From positions 372,001 to 436,000 of the forward strand of contig NZ_FNBB01000003.1 in NCBI RefSeq assembly GCF_900102105.1: a stretch of DNA of 64,000 nt, given 5' to 3'. The notes beneath the pieces were generated by a model that was given only the letters and a program-made list of their open reading frames with translations, was not told the origin of the DNA and did not search any database. Made by a program: the position numbers and the translations under genes. Shown in pieces: positions 35,290 to 44,527 of this stretch (positions within the stretch are counted from its first letter, which is position 1; every line of letters starts with the position of its first letter). The stretch comes from Agrobacterium pusense (GTDB taxonomy: Bacteria > Pseudomonadota > Alphaproteobacteria > Rhizobiales > Rhizobiaceae).

Positions 35290-37386
35290 ATGACGGGAAC
35301 ATCCCGCCTTCTCGAAAGCCGTTGGGACGACGCTTATGCCAGAACGCTCGATGAGCCGGGAAAGCTTCTTTATCGCTCCAATCTGCTCGGTGCCGACAAG
35401 CGCATCACCAATTACGGCGGCGGGAACACATCAGCAAAGGTGCTTGAAACCGATCCCCTGACGGGCGAGAAGGTCCGCGTCATGTGGGTGAAGGGCTCCG
35501 GCGGCGATGTCGGCACCATCAAGCTCGATGGTTTTGCAACGCTTTATCTCGACAAGCTGGAAGCGCTGAAGGGCATTTACAAGGGTGTTCAGGATGAGGA
35601 CCGCATGGTCGGCTTCCTGCCGCATTGCACCTTCAACCTCAATCCGCGCGCGGCCTCCATCGATACGCCGCTGCACGGTTTCGTGCCTTATGATCATGTC
35701 GACCATATGCATCCCGATGCGATCATCGCTATCGCCGCCTCGAAAAACTCGAAGGAATTGACGCAGCAGATTTTCGGCGACGACATCGGTTGGCTGCCCT
35801 GGCGTCGCCCCGGTTTTCAGCTGGGCCTCGATCTGGAAGCTTTCGTCAAGGCCAATCCGAAAGCCAAGGGCGTCGTGCTGGAAAGCCACGGCCTCTTCAC
35901 CTGGGATAACGACGCCAAGGCGTGTTACGAACTGACGCTCGCCATCATCAACAAGGCGATCGAATGGTTTGCGGGAAAGACCGAAGGCAAGGTGATCTTC
36001 GGCGGGGCAGTGGCCAAAAGCCTGCCGGTTGCCGAACGTCGGGCCATCGCCGCCCGGTTGATGCCGGAAATCCGTGGCCGCATCGGCCGTGAAGAACGCA
36101 AGCTCGGCCATTTTGACGATCAGGATGCCGTTCTGGAATTCGTCAATTCGAAGGATTTGAAACCGCTCGGTGCGCTGGGCACATCCTGCCCTGACCATTT
36201 CCTGCGCACGAAAATTCGTCCGCTGATCCTTGATCTCGATACCGCAAATCCAGATGTGGATTCGCTGACGGCCAGCCTAGACAAGGCGCTGGAGGACTAT
36301 CGCGCGGATTACACGCGCTATTATGAAGCTTGCCGCCACGATAATTCGCCAAAAATGCGTGATCCGAACCCGGTGATATTCCTCATCCCCGGCGTCGGCA
36401 TGTTGTCTTTCGCTAAAGACAAGGCGACGGCCCGCATCGCTGGCGAATTTTATGTCAACGCCATCAACGTCATGCGTGGCGCGTCCACCGTGTCGGAATA
36501 CCAGGGTCTTCCGGAGCAGGAAGCCTTCGATATCGAATATTGGCTGCTGGAAGAAGCGAAGCTGCAGCGCATGCCGAAGCCGAAGAGCCTTGCGGGCCGC
36601 GTGGCCTTCGTTACGGGCGGCGCCGGCGGCATCGGCCGGGCGACGGCGGAGCGGCTGGCGGGCGAGGGTGCCTGTGTGGTGCTGGCCGATATCGACGAAG
36701 CGGCGCTGGAGGCTGCGAAGGGCGATTTCGTCAAGCGGTACAGTGCGGATGCGGTGCGTACCGTCAAGCTTGACGTGACGCAGGAGAATGCAGTGATTTC
36801 CGCCTTCGCGGAAGCGAGTGTGGAATTCGGAGGCGTGGATATCCTCGTTTCCAATGCCGGTATCGCTTCTTCCGCTCCGGTGGAAGAGACGACGCTTGCC
36901 ATGTGGAATAAGAATATCGACATTCTCGCGACAGGCTATTTCCTCGTTTCGCGAGAAGCATTCCGGCTGCTGCGGCGCCAGAATCTCGGCGGCAACGTCG
37001 TTTTTGTCGCTTCCAAGAACGGCCTTGCCTCTTCACCCAATGCCTCGGCCTATTGCACCGCGAAGGCGGCAGAAATTCATCTCGCCCGTTGCCTTGCGCT
37101 TGAGGGGGCGGAGGCCGGCATTCGCGTCAACACCGTCAATCCCGATGCCGTGCTGCGCGGTTCGAAGATCTGGAGCGGCGAATGGCGCGAGCAGCGCGCG
37201 GCCTCTTCCAAGATCGAAGTGACCGACCTGGAGGAACATTACAGAAAGCGCTCCATGCTAAAACTCAATGTCTTTCCGGAAGATATCGCTGAGGCGATCT
37301 ACTTCCTGGCGTCCGACGCCTCCGCAAAGTCCACCGGCAACATCATCAATGTCGATGCGGGCAATGCGCAGAGCTTTACCCGGTAG
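35290..37386 (+). CDS. rhaD: Rhamnulose-1-phosphate aldolase/short-chain dehydrogenase fusion RhaD
   Basis: The 698-residue protein joins two enzymes. Residues 1 to about 400 form a class II aldolase domain (RSNLLGADKRITNYGGGNTS, VDHMHPDAIIAIAA with metal-binding His, VLESHGLFTW). Residues about 430-698 form a short-chain dehydrogenase (GRVAFVTGGAGGIGRATAER, DILVSNAGIASSAP, active-site Tyr-x-x-x-Lys in SAYCTAKAAEIH). The fusion cleaves rhamnulose-1-phosphate to dihydroxyacetone phosphate and L-lactaldehyde; in related fusions the second domain oxidises the lactaldehyde. The ATG at 35290 sits behind GGGAGGAAG; upstream ATGs lack ribosome sites. Confidence 0.93.
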   Translation: MTGTSRLLESRWDDAYARTLDEPGKLLYRSNLLGADKRITNYGGGNTSAKVLETDPLTGEKVRVMWVKGSGGDVGTIKLDGFATLYLDKLEALKGIYKGVQDEDRMVGFLPHCTFNLNPRAASIDTPLHGFVPYDHVDHMHPDAIIAIAASKNSKELTQQIFGDDIGWLPWRRPGFQLGLDLEAFVKANPKAKGVVLESHGLFTWDNDAKACYELTLAIINKAIEWFAGKTEGKVIFGGAVAKSLPVAERRAIAARLMPEIRGRIGREERKLGHFDDQDAVLEFVNSKDLKPLGALGTSCPDHFLRTKIRPLILDLDTANPDVDSLTASLDKALEDYRADYTRYYEACRHDNSPKMRDPNPVIFLIPGVGMLSFAKDKATARIAGEFYVNAINVMRGASTVSEYQGLPEQEAFDIEYWLLEEAKLQRMPKPKSLAGRVAFVTGGAGGIGRATAERLAGEGACVVLADIDEAALEAAKGDFVKRYSADAVRTVKLDVTQENAVISAFAEASVEFGGVDILVSNAGIASSAPVEETTLAMWNKNIDILATGYFLVSREAFRLLRRQNLGGNVVFVASKNGLASSPNASAYCTAKAAEIHLARCLALEGAEAGIRVNTVNPDAVLRGSKIWSGEWREQRAASSKIEVTDLEEHYRKRSMLKLNVFPEDIAEAIYFLASDASAKSTGNIINVDAGNAQSFTR

Positions 37387-37400
37387 ACGTCCGGCAGGTC

Positions 37401-37441
37401 CCACCCCGTCATTCCGGCTCAAGGCCGGAATGACGGGGTGG
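37401..37441. repeat. Perfect 18-bp-arm hairpin between rhaD and rhaI
   Basis: CCACCCCGTCATTCCGGC (37401-37418) is followed by the loop TCAAG and its exact complement GCCGGAATGACGGGGTGG (37424-37441). There is no T run, so it resembles a REP-type intergenic repeat or an mRNA stabiliser rather than a terminator. Confidence 0.8.
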
Positions 37442-37491
37442 CGGTGTCGCGGGTCGAAGCACCTGTTGTGTTCATCGTTCGGGAGGAAAAA

Positions 37492-38784
37492 ATGACCGAG
37501 ACGAAAATCGCCGCTGATGTGATCGCGGCTGAAAACGAAAAGCGCGCCGGCGCACAGAAAGACGACTATCAGGCGCTTGGCAACCAGCTCGCGCGCCGCA
37601 ATATCGATATCGAGGCCGTCACAACCAGGGTCGCCGAATTTTTCGTTGCCGTGCCCTCCTGGGGCGTCGGCACCGGCGGAACCCGTTTTGCCCGTTTCCC
37701 GGGCACGGGCGAGCCACGCGGCATTTTCGACAAGCTCGATGATTGCGCCGTCATCAACCAGCTGACGCGGGCGACGCCCAATGTTTCATTGCATATTCCG
37801 TGGGACAAGGAAGACCCGAAGCGATTGAAGGCCCATGCCGATGCGCTCGGTCTCGGCTTCGACGCCATGAACTCCAACACGTTTTCGGATGCTTTGGGCC
37901 AGAGCCATTCCTACAAATACGGCTCGCTCAGCCACACCGACGCCGCCACACGCCGGCAGGCGGTGGAACACAATCTCGAATGTATCGAAATCGGTAGGGC
38001 CATCGGCTCCAAGGCCCTGACGGTGTGGGTGGGTGATGGCTCCAACTTCCCCGGACAGAGCAATTTTACCAGAAGTTTCGAGCGTTATCTCGCCGCAATG
38101 GCCGACATCTACAAGGCGCTGCCGGATGACTGGCGCATCTTTTCCGAACACAAGATGTATGAGCCGGCCTTTTATTCCACCGTCGTGCAGGATTGGGGCA
38201 CCAATTATCTTATCGCCAACGCGCTCGGCGACAAGGCCTTCTGCCTCGTTGATCTTGGTCACCATGCGCCCAACACCAATATCGAAATGATCGTCGCCCG
38301 GCTGATACAGTTCGGCAAGCTCGGCGGTTTCCACTTCAACGACAGCAAATATGGCGATGACGATCTGGATGCCGGCTCAATCGACCCTTACCGCCTGTTC
38401 CTGGTTTTCAACGAACTTGTCGACGCCGAACATCGCGGGGTGAAGGGTTTCCATCCCGCCCACATGATCGATCAGTCGCATAATGTGACGGACCCGATCG
38501 AAAGCCTGATCTCCAGCGCCAACGAAATCCGTCGTGCCTATGCGCAGGCGCTGCTGGTGGATCGTGTGGCTCTTGACGGCTACCAGCAGGACAATGATGC
38601 ATTGATGGCTTCAGATGTGCTGAAGCGGGCCTACCGCACCGATGTCGAACCGATTCTCGCTCAGGCGCGGCAACTGGCAGGCGGCGCGATTGATCCGATT
38701 GCGGCCTATCGGGCAAGCGGCTATCGCGAGCAGGTTGCGGCGAAGCGCCCGGCTTCGGTTGGCGGCAGCGGCGGGATTGTATAA
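37492..38784 (+). CDS. rhaI: L-rhamnose isomerase RhaI
   Basis: The 430-residue protein is of the Pseudomonas stutzeri-type rhamnose isomerase family (TIM-barrel xylose-isomerase-like). Metal- and sugar-site segments visible are WGVGTGGTRFARFPGTGEPR, LHIPWDKEDP, TVWVGDGSNFPGQSNFTRS, IFSEHKMYEPAFYSTVV, LVDLGHHAPNTNIEMIV and HFNDSKYGDDDLDAGS. It converts L-rhamnose to L-rhamnulose, the first catabolic step. GGGAGG stands before the ATG at 37492. The longer frame from 37438 includes part of the hairpin region and is not used. It is the second gene of the rhaDI operon. Confidence 0.93.
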   Translation: MTETKIAADVIAAENEKRAGAQKDDYQALGNQLARRNIDIEAVTTRVAEFFVAVPSWGVGTGGTRFARFPGTGEPRGIFDKLDDCAVINQLTRATPNVSLHIPWDKEDPKRLKAHADALGLGFDAMNSNTFSDALGQSHSYKYGSLSHTDAATRRQAVEHNLECIEIGRAIGSKALTVWVGDGSNFPGQSNFTRSFERYLAAMADIYKALPDDWRIFSEHKMYEPAFYSTVVQDWGTNYLIANALGDKAFCLVDLGHHAPNTNIEMIVARLIQFGKLGGFHFNDSKYGDDDLDAGSIDPYRLFLVFNELVDAEHRGVKGFHPAHMIDQSHNVTDPIESLISSANEIRRAYAQALLVDRVALDGYQQDNDALMASDVLKRAYRTDVEPILAQARQLAGGAIDPIAAYRASGYREQVAAKRPASVGGSGGIV

Positions 38785-38849
38785 ATTCGGTGTCGTTGGA
38801 ACAGGGGGGAGCCGAGGCTGACTACACACCTTGCCTCTATCTCGACGTC

Positions 38850-38936
38850 ATCCCCGGCATTGTGCCGAGGATCTGCCTGCTTTGCATAAAATCGATCGGT
38901 AATAGATGCTCGGGAGAGGCCCGAGCATGACGAAGG
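38850..38936. repeat. Mosaic intergenic repeat with hairpin downstream of rhaI
   Basis: This gap contains the phrases CGTCATCCCCGGC and TGCCGAGGATCTGCC, followed by a perfect 9-bp stem ATGCTCGGG/CCCGAGCAT with a 5-nt loop (38906-38928). The pieces look like the dispersed palindromic repeats of Agrobacterium-type genomes. It lies between convergent genes (rhaI and panB) and may help end both transcripts. Confidence 0.5.
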
Positions 38937-38981
38937 TGAAGGTGTTGGTCACGAAGCGCCCCCGCCCGCTGCGCGCCTTCA

Positions 38982-39821
38982 TTACGTCCCAGAAGGCGAT
39001 TGCCGGCGCACCTGAAACGTATGCTCCGGCCCGGGAAACGCCCCTGCGCGAACCTCATCGGCGTAGGCCGCCGCCGCTTCGGAGATCGTCGGGCCCAGAT
39101 CGGCGAAACGCTTGACGAATTTTGGTTTGAAATCGGTGAAGAGGCCGAGCATGTCGTCGGAAACCAGCACCTGCCCGTCACAGGCTGGCGATGCGCCGAT
39201 ACCGATGGTGGGCGCGGCAAGTTTTTCCGTCAGCTCGCGGGCCAGCGGCTCGACTGTGCCTTCTACAACGATGGCGAAGGCGCCCGCCTGATCCACCGCA
39301 ATCGCGTCACGCCAGATCTTTTGCCTTTCCGCATCAGAATGCCCCAGCGCGCGGAAGCCGCCGGCCGTATGAACAAGCTGTGGCATCAGACCGACGTGGC
39401 CGAAGACGGGAATGCCGCGGGCTACCAGGAAGGCGATGGTCTCCGCCATTTCCTCGCCTCCCTCCAGCTTCACGCCGTCGCAGCCGGTTTCCTGCATCAG
39501 CCGCACGGCGTTGCGGAAGGCCTGTTCCTTGGATTCCTGATAGGTTCCGAAGGGCAGATCAACGATGACGCAGGCATGTTCGACGCCGCGCATGACGGCG
39601 CGGCCATGGGCGATCATCATGTCCAGCGTCACGCCGACTGTGGTATCCATGCCGTAGAGCACCATGCCGAGGGAATCGCCGACCAGCAGCAGGTCGCAAT
39701 GCGGGTCAAGCAGGCGGGCGATCGGTGTGGTATAGGCGGTCAGGCAGACGATGCGCGCCTCGCCCTTCATCTGCCGGATGGAGGCCGTCGTCAGCCGTTT
39801 TTGTTTTCCATGGGCGCTCAT
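38982..39821 (-). CDS. panB: 3-methyl-2-oxobutanoate hydroxymethyltransferase PanB
   Basis: PanB transfers a hydroxymethyl group from 5,10-methylene-tetrahydrofolate to 2-oxoisovalerate, the first committed step of pantothenate synthesis. The 279-residue product has [40 protein letters not shown] (Mg site), [33 protein letters not shown] and [10 protein letters not shown], all family hallmarks. Its start overlaps the panC stop by four bases (ATGA). The 2-oxoisovalerate it uses is also a substrate of the branched-chain oxoacid dehydrogenase encoded 10 kb away. Confidence 0.96.
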   Translation of the reverse strand: MSAHGKQKRLTTASIRQMKGEARIVCLTAYTTPIARLLDPHCDLLLVGDSLGMVLYGMDTTVGVTLDMMIAHGRAVMRGVEHACVIVDLPFGTYQESKEQAFRNAVRLMQETGCDGVKLEGGEEMAETIAFLVARGIPVFGHVGLMPQLVHTAGGFRALGHSDAERQKIWRDAIAVDQAGAFAIVVEGTVEPLARELTEKLAAPTIGIGASPACDGQVLVSDDMLGLFTDFKPKFVKRFADLGPTISEAAAAYADEVRAGAFPGPEHTFQVRRQSPSGT

Positions 39822-40696
39822 TGGGCGACCTCCCTTTTATCTGTTCTCTCGCGGCCGATGACGCGGTTGTCGAGAAGCCTTGTGCTGCCGAGGCGCACGA
39901 ACAGCGCCACCAATATTGGCCCTGCCTGCGCGGAAGCAACGGGTGCCAGCGTATCGGGATCGCGTACCGCAACGACGTCGGGACATGCCAAAGGCTCGGC
40001 GGCGATAAATGTTTCGAGAGCCGCTTCGAACGCGGCGGGGTCATCCAATCCTTGGTCATAAAGCCGTTCCGCCTCGTTCAGCGCCCGTGGAACGATCACG
40101 GCGGCGGCGCGCTCCTCAGCGCTCAGATAGACGTTGCGTGAGGAGCAGGCGAGCCCATCCGGCTCCCGCACGGTTGTGACGGGAACGACCCTGACCGGCT
40201 GGGCGAGGTCCTCGACCATGCGGCGGATCAACGTTACCTGCTGATAGTCCTTCTCACCGAAATAGGCGGAATCTGGCTGAACGAGATTAAAAAGCTTCGT
40301 CACCACGGTTGCGACACCGGCGAAATGCCCCGGCCGAACCGCGCCTTCCAGCTGACTGCCGAGTTCCGGCACGTCAACGACGGTTGCCATTGGACGCGGA
40401 TACATCTCCGAGACTTCGGGCGCGAAAAGAATGTCGACGCCAGCTTCCTCCAGAAGCGCGCTGTCGCGGGCGAGGTCGCGCGGATAGCGGGCCAGATCCT
40501 CATTGGCGCCGAATTGCAGCGGATTGACAAAGATGGAAACCACCGTCACGTCGTTTTCCGCCTTCGCCCTGGAAACCAGCGTGAGATGACCGATATGGAG
40601 GAAACCCATCGTCGGTACGAAGCCGACGGTTTTGCCGGCGCGGCGAAAGACGGCGATCGCATCGCGCAATTCGGCGACAGTTTTTACAAGGCGCAT
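39818..40696 (-). CDS. panC: Pantothenate synthetase PanC
   Basis: The 292-residue enzyme condenses pantoate and beta-alanine with ATP. It has the HIGH-type ATP site in [17 protein letters not shown], then [36 protein letters not shown] and the KMSKS-like [14 protein letters not shown] took the ATG at 40696 ([12 protein letters not shown]) preceded by GGAGGAGA; the longer frame to 40819 adds residues without family support. panC and panB are translationally coupled. No panD or panE is nearby. Confidence 0.96.
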   Translation of the reverse strand: MRLVKTVAELRDAIAVFRRAGKTVGFVPTMGFLHIGHLTLVSRAKAENDVTVVSIFVNPLQFGANEDLARYPRDLARDSALLEEAGVDILFAPEVSEMYPRPMATVVDVPELGSQLEGAVRPGHFAGVATVVTKLFNLVQPDSAYFGEKDYQQVTLIRRMVEDLAQPVRVVPVTTVREPDGLACSSRNVYLSAEERAAAVIVPRALNEAERLYDQGLDDPAAFEAALETFIAAEPLACPDVVAVRDPDTLAPVASAQAGPILVALFVRLGSTRLLDNRVIGRERTDKREVAQ

Positions 40697-40834
40697 AGGG
40701 TCTCCTCCGGCTTCCCGATCACCCTCCGGCGAAAGGTGCTGGATAGAACGCGATTTGTGAAACGGGGTCAACGCGGTCAAACCCATTATATCGATTAACG
40801 GAGTTGGCGATCGACACACCCTGCCGGTCTGGCC

Positions 40835-41611
40835 TCAGGGCTTGCCGGTCCAGCGCGGGGGACGTTTTTCCGCAAAGGCCAGACGTCCCTCCCGCGCCTC
40901 ATCACTGCCGCTGACGACGGCGATGATGCGTTCGGCGAAGACGAGCCGTTCCGCCGATGGCATGTCGCGCATGGCGAGCAGCGCCGCCTTTCCGGCCGCG
41001 ATGGCACCCGGTGCATTGTGCCGCAGCGTTGCAAGAACCTCTTCGATCAGGCCGTCGAGGCTGGCGAGGGGAACGGCGCGGTTTATGAGCCCGAGACGTG
41101 TCGCCTCACTGGCGCTGACCGCGTGGCCGAGATAAGCCATTTCCTGAAGCCCGCCCAATGGGATTTTTGCCAGGAGTTTCGCTGCGACCATGGCGGGGAA
41201 AAGACCGACCTTCACCTCCGGCAGGCCGAATTCGGCATGATCGGCTGCATAGACGAGGTCGCAGGCGGCAACGAGGCCAAGCCCGCCCGCCAGAACCCGG
41301 CCATTGATGCGGGCGATGACGGGCCTGTCGCAGCCTTCTATGGCGCGCATGACGTCGGCTATAGGGTTCGTGCCGTCCCGGGACAGGAACATGCCGCCCG
41401 CACTTTCCTTCAGATCTGCACCCGAACAGAAACTGCGTTCTCCCGCTGCCGTTATCACAACGGCGCGCAGGCCATGGTCGCCGGAGGCGGCGCGGATCGC
41501 ATGGGCGAGCGCATCGGTCATCGCGGCATTCAGGGCATTATGCACCTCCGGTCGGTTGAGCGTCAGCCACAGAACATCCTTGCGTTTCTCGCTCAACACC
41601 TCATTTGCCAT
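40835..41611 (-). CDS. liuC: Methylglutaconyl-CoA hydratase-type enoyl-CoA hydratase LiuC
   Basis: The 258-residue crotonase shows LTLNRPEVHNALNAAMTDAL, the oxyanion loop GERSFCSGADLKESAG, NGRVLAGGLGLVAACDLVYA and FGLPEVKVGLFPAMV. Its membership in the liu cluster points to hydration of 3-methylglutaconyl-CoA to HMG-CoA in leucine degradation; sequence alone says only enoyl-CoA hydratase. It overlaps the end of the HMG-CoA lyase gene by 11 bases, so it is the last gene of liuABDEC. The ATG at 41611 was chosen over 41665 because the longer start is out of keeping with family length. Confidence 0.87.
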   Translation of the reverse strand: MANEVLSEKRKDVLWLTLNRPEVHNALNAAMTDALAHAIRAASGDHGLRAVVITAAGERSFCSGADLKESAGGMFLSRDGTNPIADVMRAIEGCDRPVIARINGRVLAGGLGLVAACDLVYAADHAEFGLPEVKVGLFPAMVAAKLLAKIPLGGLQEMAYLGHAVSASEATRLGLINRAVPLASLDGLIEEVLATLRHNAPGAIAAGKAALLAMRDMPSAERLVFAERIIAVVSGSDEAREGRLAFAEKRPPRWTGKP

Positions 41612-42527
41612 GGGCTTCACCCTTCTGTTTCGCGGCGAGAAGTGCCTTGCCGGCACGGGCTGCATTGGACCTGCCCAGATGCCTGCTTATCCAGTCACCG
41701 GTTGTCGCCACGGCCAGCAGGTCGACGCCGGTCTCTATGCCAAGTCCCGCCAGCAGATAAACGACATCTTCCGTTGCGACATTGCCGCTCGCCCCCGGCG
41801 CAAAGGGGCAGCCACCCAGCCCGGCAACGGAACTGTCGAAAACGACGATGCCTTCCTGAAGCGAGGCAAGCACATTGGCGACGCCCTGCCCATAGGTATC
41901 ATGAAAATGCATGGCGATTTTTTCACGCGAAATGCCGGTCGCCACCCGCTCAATGACCTTGCGGATCTGGCCCGCCGTGCCGATGCCGATCGTATCACCT
42001 AGCGAGATTTCATGGCAGCCGAGCGCAACAAGGGCATCGGCCATCGCCGCCACTTCATCGGGCGCAACTGCTCCGTCATAGGGGCAACCGGCAATGCAGG
42101 AAAGGTAACCGCGCATGCGGATATTTCGCACGGCAGCGGCATCCGCGACATCGCGCAGACGGTCGAGGCTTTCGGCGCGCGAACAGCCGATATTGTGCTG
42201 GCTGAAACCTTCGGAGGCGGACACGAAAACCGCGATTTCCGTCACACCGGCTTCAATGGCGGCTTCGAAACCTCTCATGTTGGGAACAAGCGCCGGATAG
42301 GCCGTGCCCGCTCGCCTTTCGAGGCCTCTAAAGACCTCTTTCGAACCCGCCATCTGCGGCACTTTTTTGGGTGAGACGAAAGCGCCCGCTTCCACCGTTC
42401 TCAGTCCTGCTGCAGCCAGCCGCTCGATCAGCTCGATTTTTGTCGCGGTCGGAACCTCGGTGATCTCGTTCTGCAAGCCGTCGCGTGCGCCGACCTCAAC
42501 GATCCTGACGGTTCGGGGCAAGCTCAT
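41601..42527 (-). CDS. liuE: Hydroxymethylglutaryl-CoA lyase LiuE
   Basis: The 308-residue TIM-barrel lyase splits HMG-CoA into acetyl-CoA and acetoacetate, the last step of leucine breakdown. Family motifs are VEVGARDGLQNEITEVPTAT, VEAGAFVSPKKVPQMAGS, ISLGDTIGIGT, the metal-binding HFHDTYGQGVANVL and the catalytic-loop VAGLGGCPFAPGASGNVATE with the active Cys. GGAAGGAG precedes the ATG at 42527. It begins one base after the stop region of the carboxylase alpha gene and overlaps liuC. Confidence 0.95.
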   Translation of the reverse strand: MSLPRTVRIVEVGARDGLQNEITEVPTATKIELIERLAAAGLRTVEAGAFVSPKKVPQMAGSKEVFRGLERRAGTAYPALVPNMRGFEAAIEAGVTEIAVFVSASEGFSQHNIGCSRAESLDRLRDVADAAAVRNIRMRGYLSCIAGCPYDGAVAPDEVAAMADALVALGCHEISLGDTIGIGTAGQIRKVIERVATGISREKIAMHFHDTYGQGVANVLASLQEGIVVFDSSVAGLGGCPFAPGASGNVATEDVVYLLAGLGIETGVDLLAVATTGDWISRHLGRSNAARAGKALLAAKQKGEAHGK

Positions 42528-42528
42528 C

Positions 42529-44520
42529 TCATGCTCCTTCCGACTGGAAATCCACCAGCACCGCGCCGGCCGCGACCATATCGCCCTCATTGCAATTGAT
42601 GGCCGTGACGATGCCCTTCGCCGGCGCACGGATCGTATGCTCCATCTTCATCGCTTCCATCACCACAAGCGCGTCGCCGGCCTCCACGACAGCACCGTCC
42701 CGGCTGAGCACCGCGCGGATCACGCCCGGCATGGGAGCTTCCAGGCCACCGGTGTGAACGGAAGAATCCGCGATTTCGACGGGATCTGGCTGGCTGATGT
42801 GGTAAGTCTCGCCATGCAGGAAAAGCGCATAGGTGCCGGTCTCGGCGAAGAAATAGCCCTGGCTTTTCCGGCCGTCCACGGTTGCAAGGAGCTGGCCGTC
42901 ACCGGAAAGGCTGCCGTAGGCCCGGATCGTCCGCCCCTCGATTGCGAGCGTGAAGTCATCACGCTCATGCGTGACACCGACGCTTAACGGCTGGTTCTCA
43001 AACATGAAATTCAGCGTTTCCCGCGCCGGTGCGTTGAGGCGGAATGCGGCCTTCGCGTTCCACGGGCTATGGGGATCCACCTCTGATTGCGACATTCCGT
43101 TTGTCCGGCGGGAGAGCAGCAGGCCAAGCGCGGCGAGGGCGATGACACTTCCTTCATTCGAGGCTGGAGCAAAGAGCGAAGCCTCGTTGCGGGTGATGAA
43201 ACCCGTATCGAGGTCGGCTGAGGCGAAAGCTTCCAATCCGGCAAGCCGTGTCAGAAAGGCGGCGTTGCTAGTGACGCCGCAGATCGCCAGCTTTTCCAGC
43301 GCCAGCGACAGACGCCGCACGGCTGAGGCTCGGTCCCGATCCCAAACGATAAGCTTGGCGATCATCGGATCGTAATGCACGGTGATGGCGTCGCCGGCGC
43401 GGATGCCGCTGTCGATCCTGACGTGAGGGCCCTGGTCGGGGAAAACGAGATGGCTGATGGTGCCGACCGACGGCAGGAAATCATGCGCCGGGTCTTCGGC
43501 ATAGATACGGGCCTCGATGGCATGACCATTCATGCTGAGATCGGCCCAGTCCTGCGGTAACGTTCCACCATCCGCAACACGGATCTGCCATTCGACCAGA
43601 TCGAGACCGGTAATATACTCGGTCACGGGGTGTTCGACCTGAAGCCTCGTATTCATTTCCATGAAATAGAATGCGCCGGAAGGATCGAGCAGGAATTCCA
43701 CGGTTCCCGCACCGCGATAGTCGATCGCGCGGCCGGCGGCTGTTGCCGCTTCATACATACGTTGCCTGAGCGCATCCGGCAGGCCGGGGGCAGGGGCTTC
43801 TTCCAAAACCTTCTGATGTCTGCGCTGGATCGAACAGTCACGTTCGAAAAGGGAAAAACAATTGCCGTGGCTATCGGCAAAGATCTGCACCTCCACATGG
43901 CGCGGCCGTTCGAGATATTTTTCGATCAGCATGCGGTCATCACCGAAGGCGGCCGACGCCTCGCGTTTTGCCCCGGCAAGTTCCGCCGCAAATTCACGTT
44001 TTTGCCTGACGATGCGCATGCCCTTACCGCCGCCGCCGGCCGAAGCCTTGAGCAGGACGGGATAGCCCATGGCTTCCGCCTCATTCCCCAGCCGTTCCTC
44101 CGCCTGGTCCTTATCGTGATAACCGGGAACCACGGGCACGCCAGCCTTGGCCATCAGTGCCTTTGCTTCGCTTTTGCCGCCCATGGCGCGGATCGCCGCG
44201 GCCGGCGGGCCGATGAACACCAGCCCGGCGGCGGCACAGGCTTCGGCGAAACCGGCATTTTCCGAGAGGAAACCGTAACCCGGATGAATGGCTTCCGCGC
44301 CGCTTGTCTTCGCTGCGGCGATGATCTTTTCGCCATCGAGATAGGAGGCACGCGCGGGTGCAGCGCCGATGGCGATCGCTTCGTCGGCAAGCGCCACATG
44401 CATGGCGTCACGATCGGCATCGGAATAAACGGCGACGGTACGAATGCCCATTTTGCGGGCGGTATGGATGATGCGGCAGGCGATCTCGCCCCTGTTGGCG
44501 ATGAGTATTTTCGAAAACAT
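42529..44520 (-). CDS. liuD: Methylcrotonyl-CoA carboxylase biotin-containing alpha subunit LiuD
   Basis: The 663-residue subunit contains a biotin carboxylase half (FSKILIANRGEIACRIIHTA, ATP loop KASAGGGGKGMRIV, EMNTRLQVEHPVTEYITGLD) and a C-terminal biotinyl domain with the acceptor Lys in VVMEAMKMEHTI near residue 628. Together with LiuB it carboxylates 3-methylcrotonyl-CoA in leucine catabolism. The start at 44520 gives the conserved MFSKILIANRGE N-terminus; the frame upstream is an antisense read-through of liuB. The cluster context separates it from propionyl-CoA or geranyl-CoA carboxylases. Confidence 0.95.
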   Translation of the reverse strand: MFSKILIANRGEIACRIIHTARKMGIRTVAVYSDADRDAMHVALADEAIAIGAAPARASYLDGEKIIAAAKTSGAEAIHPGYGFLSENAGFAEACAAAGLVFIGPPAAAIRAMGGKSEAKALMAKAGVPVVPGYHDKDQAEERLGNEAEAMGYPVLLKASAGGGGKGMRIVRQKREFAAELAGAKREASAAFGDDRMLIEKYLERPRHVEVQIFADSHGNCFSLFERDCSIQRRHQKVLEEAPAPGLPDALRQRMYEAATAAGRAIDYRGAGTVEFLLDPSGAFYFMEMNTRLQVEHPVTEYITGLDLVEWQIRVADGGTLPQDWADLSMNGHAIEARIYAEDPAHDFLPSVGTISHLVFPDQGPHVRIDSGIRAGDAITVHYDPMIAKLIVWDRDRASAVRRLSLALEKLAICGVTSNAAFLTRLAGLEAFASADLDTGFITRNEASLFAPASNEGSVIALAALGLLLSRRTNGMSQSEVDPHSPWNAKAAFRLNAPARETLNFMFENQPLSVGVTHERDDFTLAIEGRTIRAYGSLSGDGQLLATVDGRKSQGYFFAETGTYALFLHGETYHISQPDPVEIADSSVHTGGLEAPMPGVIRAVLSRDGAVVEAGDALVVMEAMKMEHTIRAPAKGIVTAINCNEGDMVAAGAVLVDFQSEGA

Positions 44521-44527
44521 CGTCGCC

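Noticed and set aside
38906-39115. Plus-strand frame downstream of rhaI
   Set aside because: It overlaps the conserved C-terminus of panB in antisense and begins inside a repeat.
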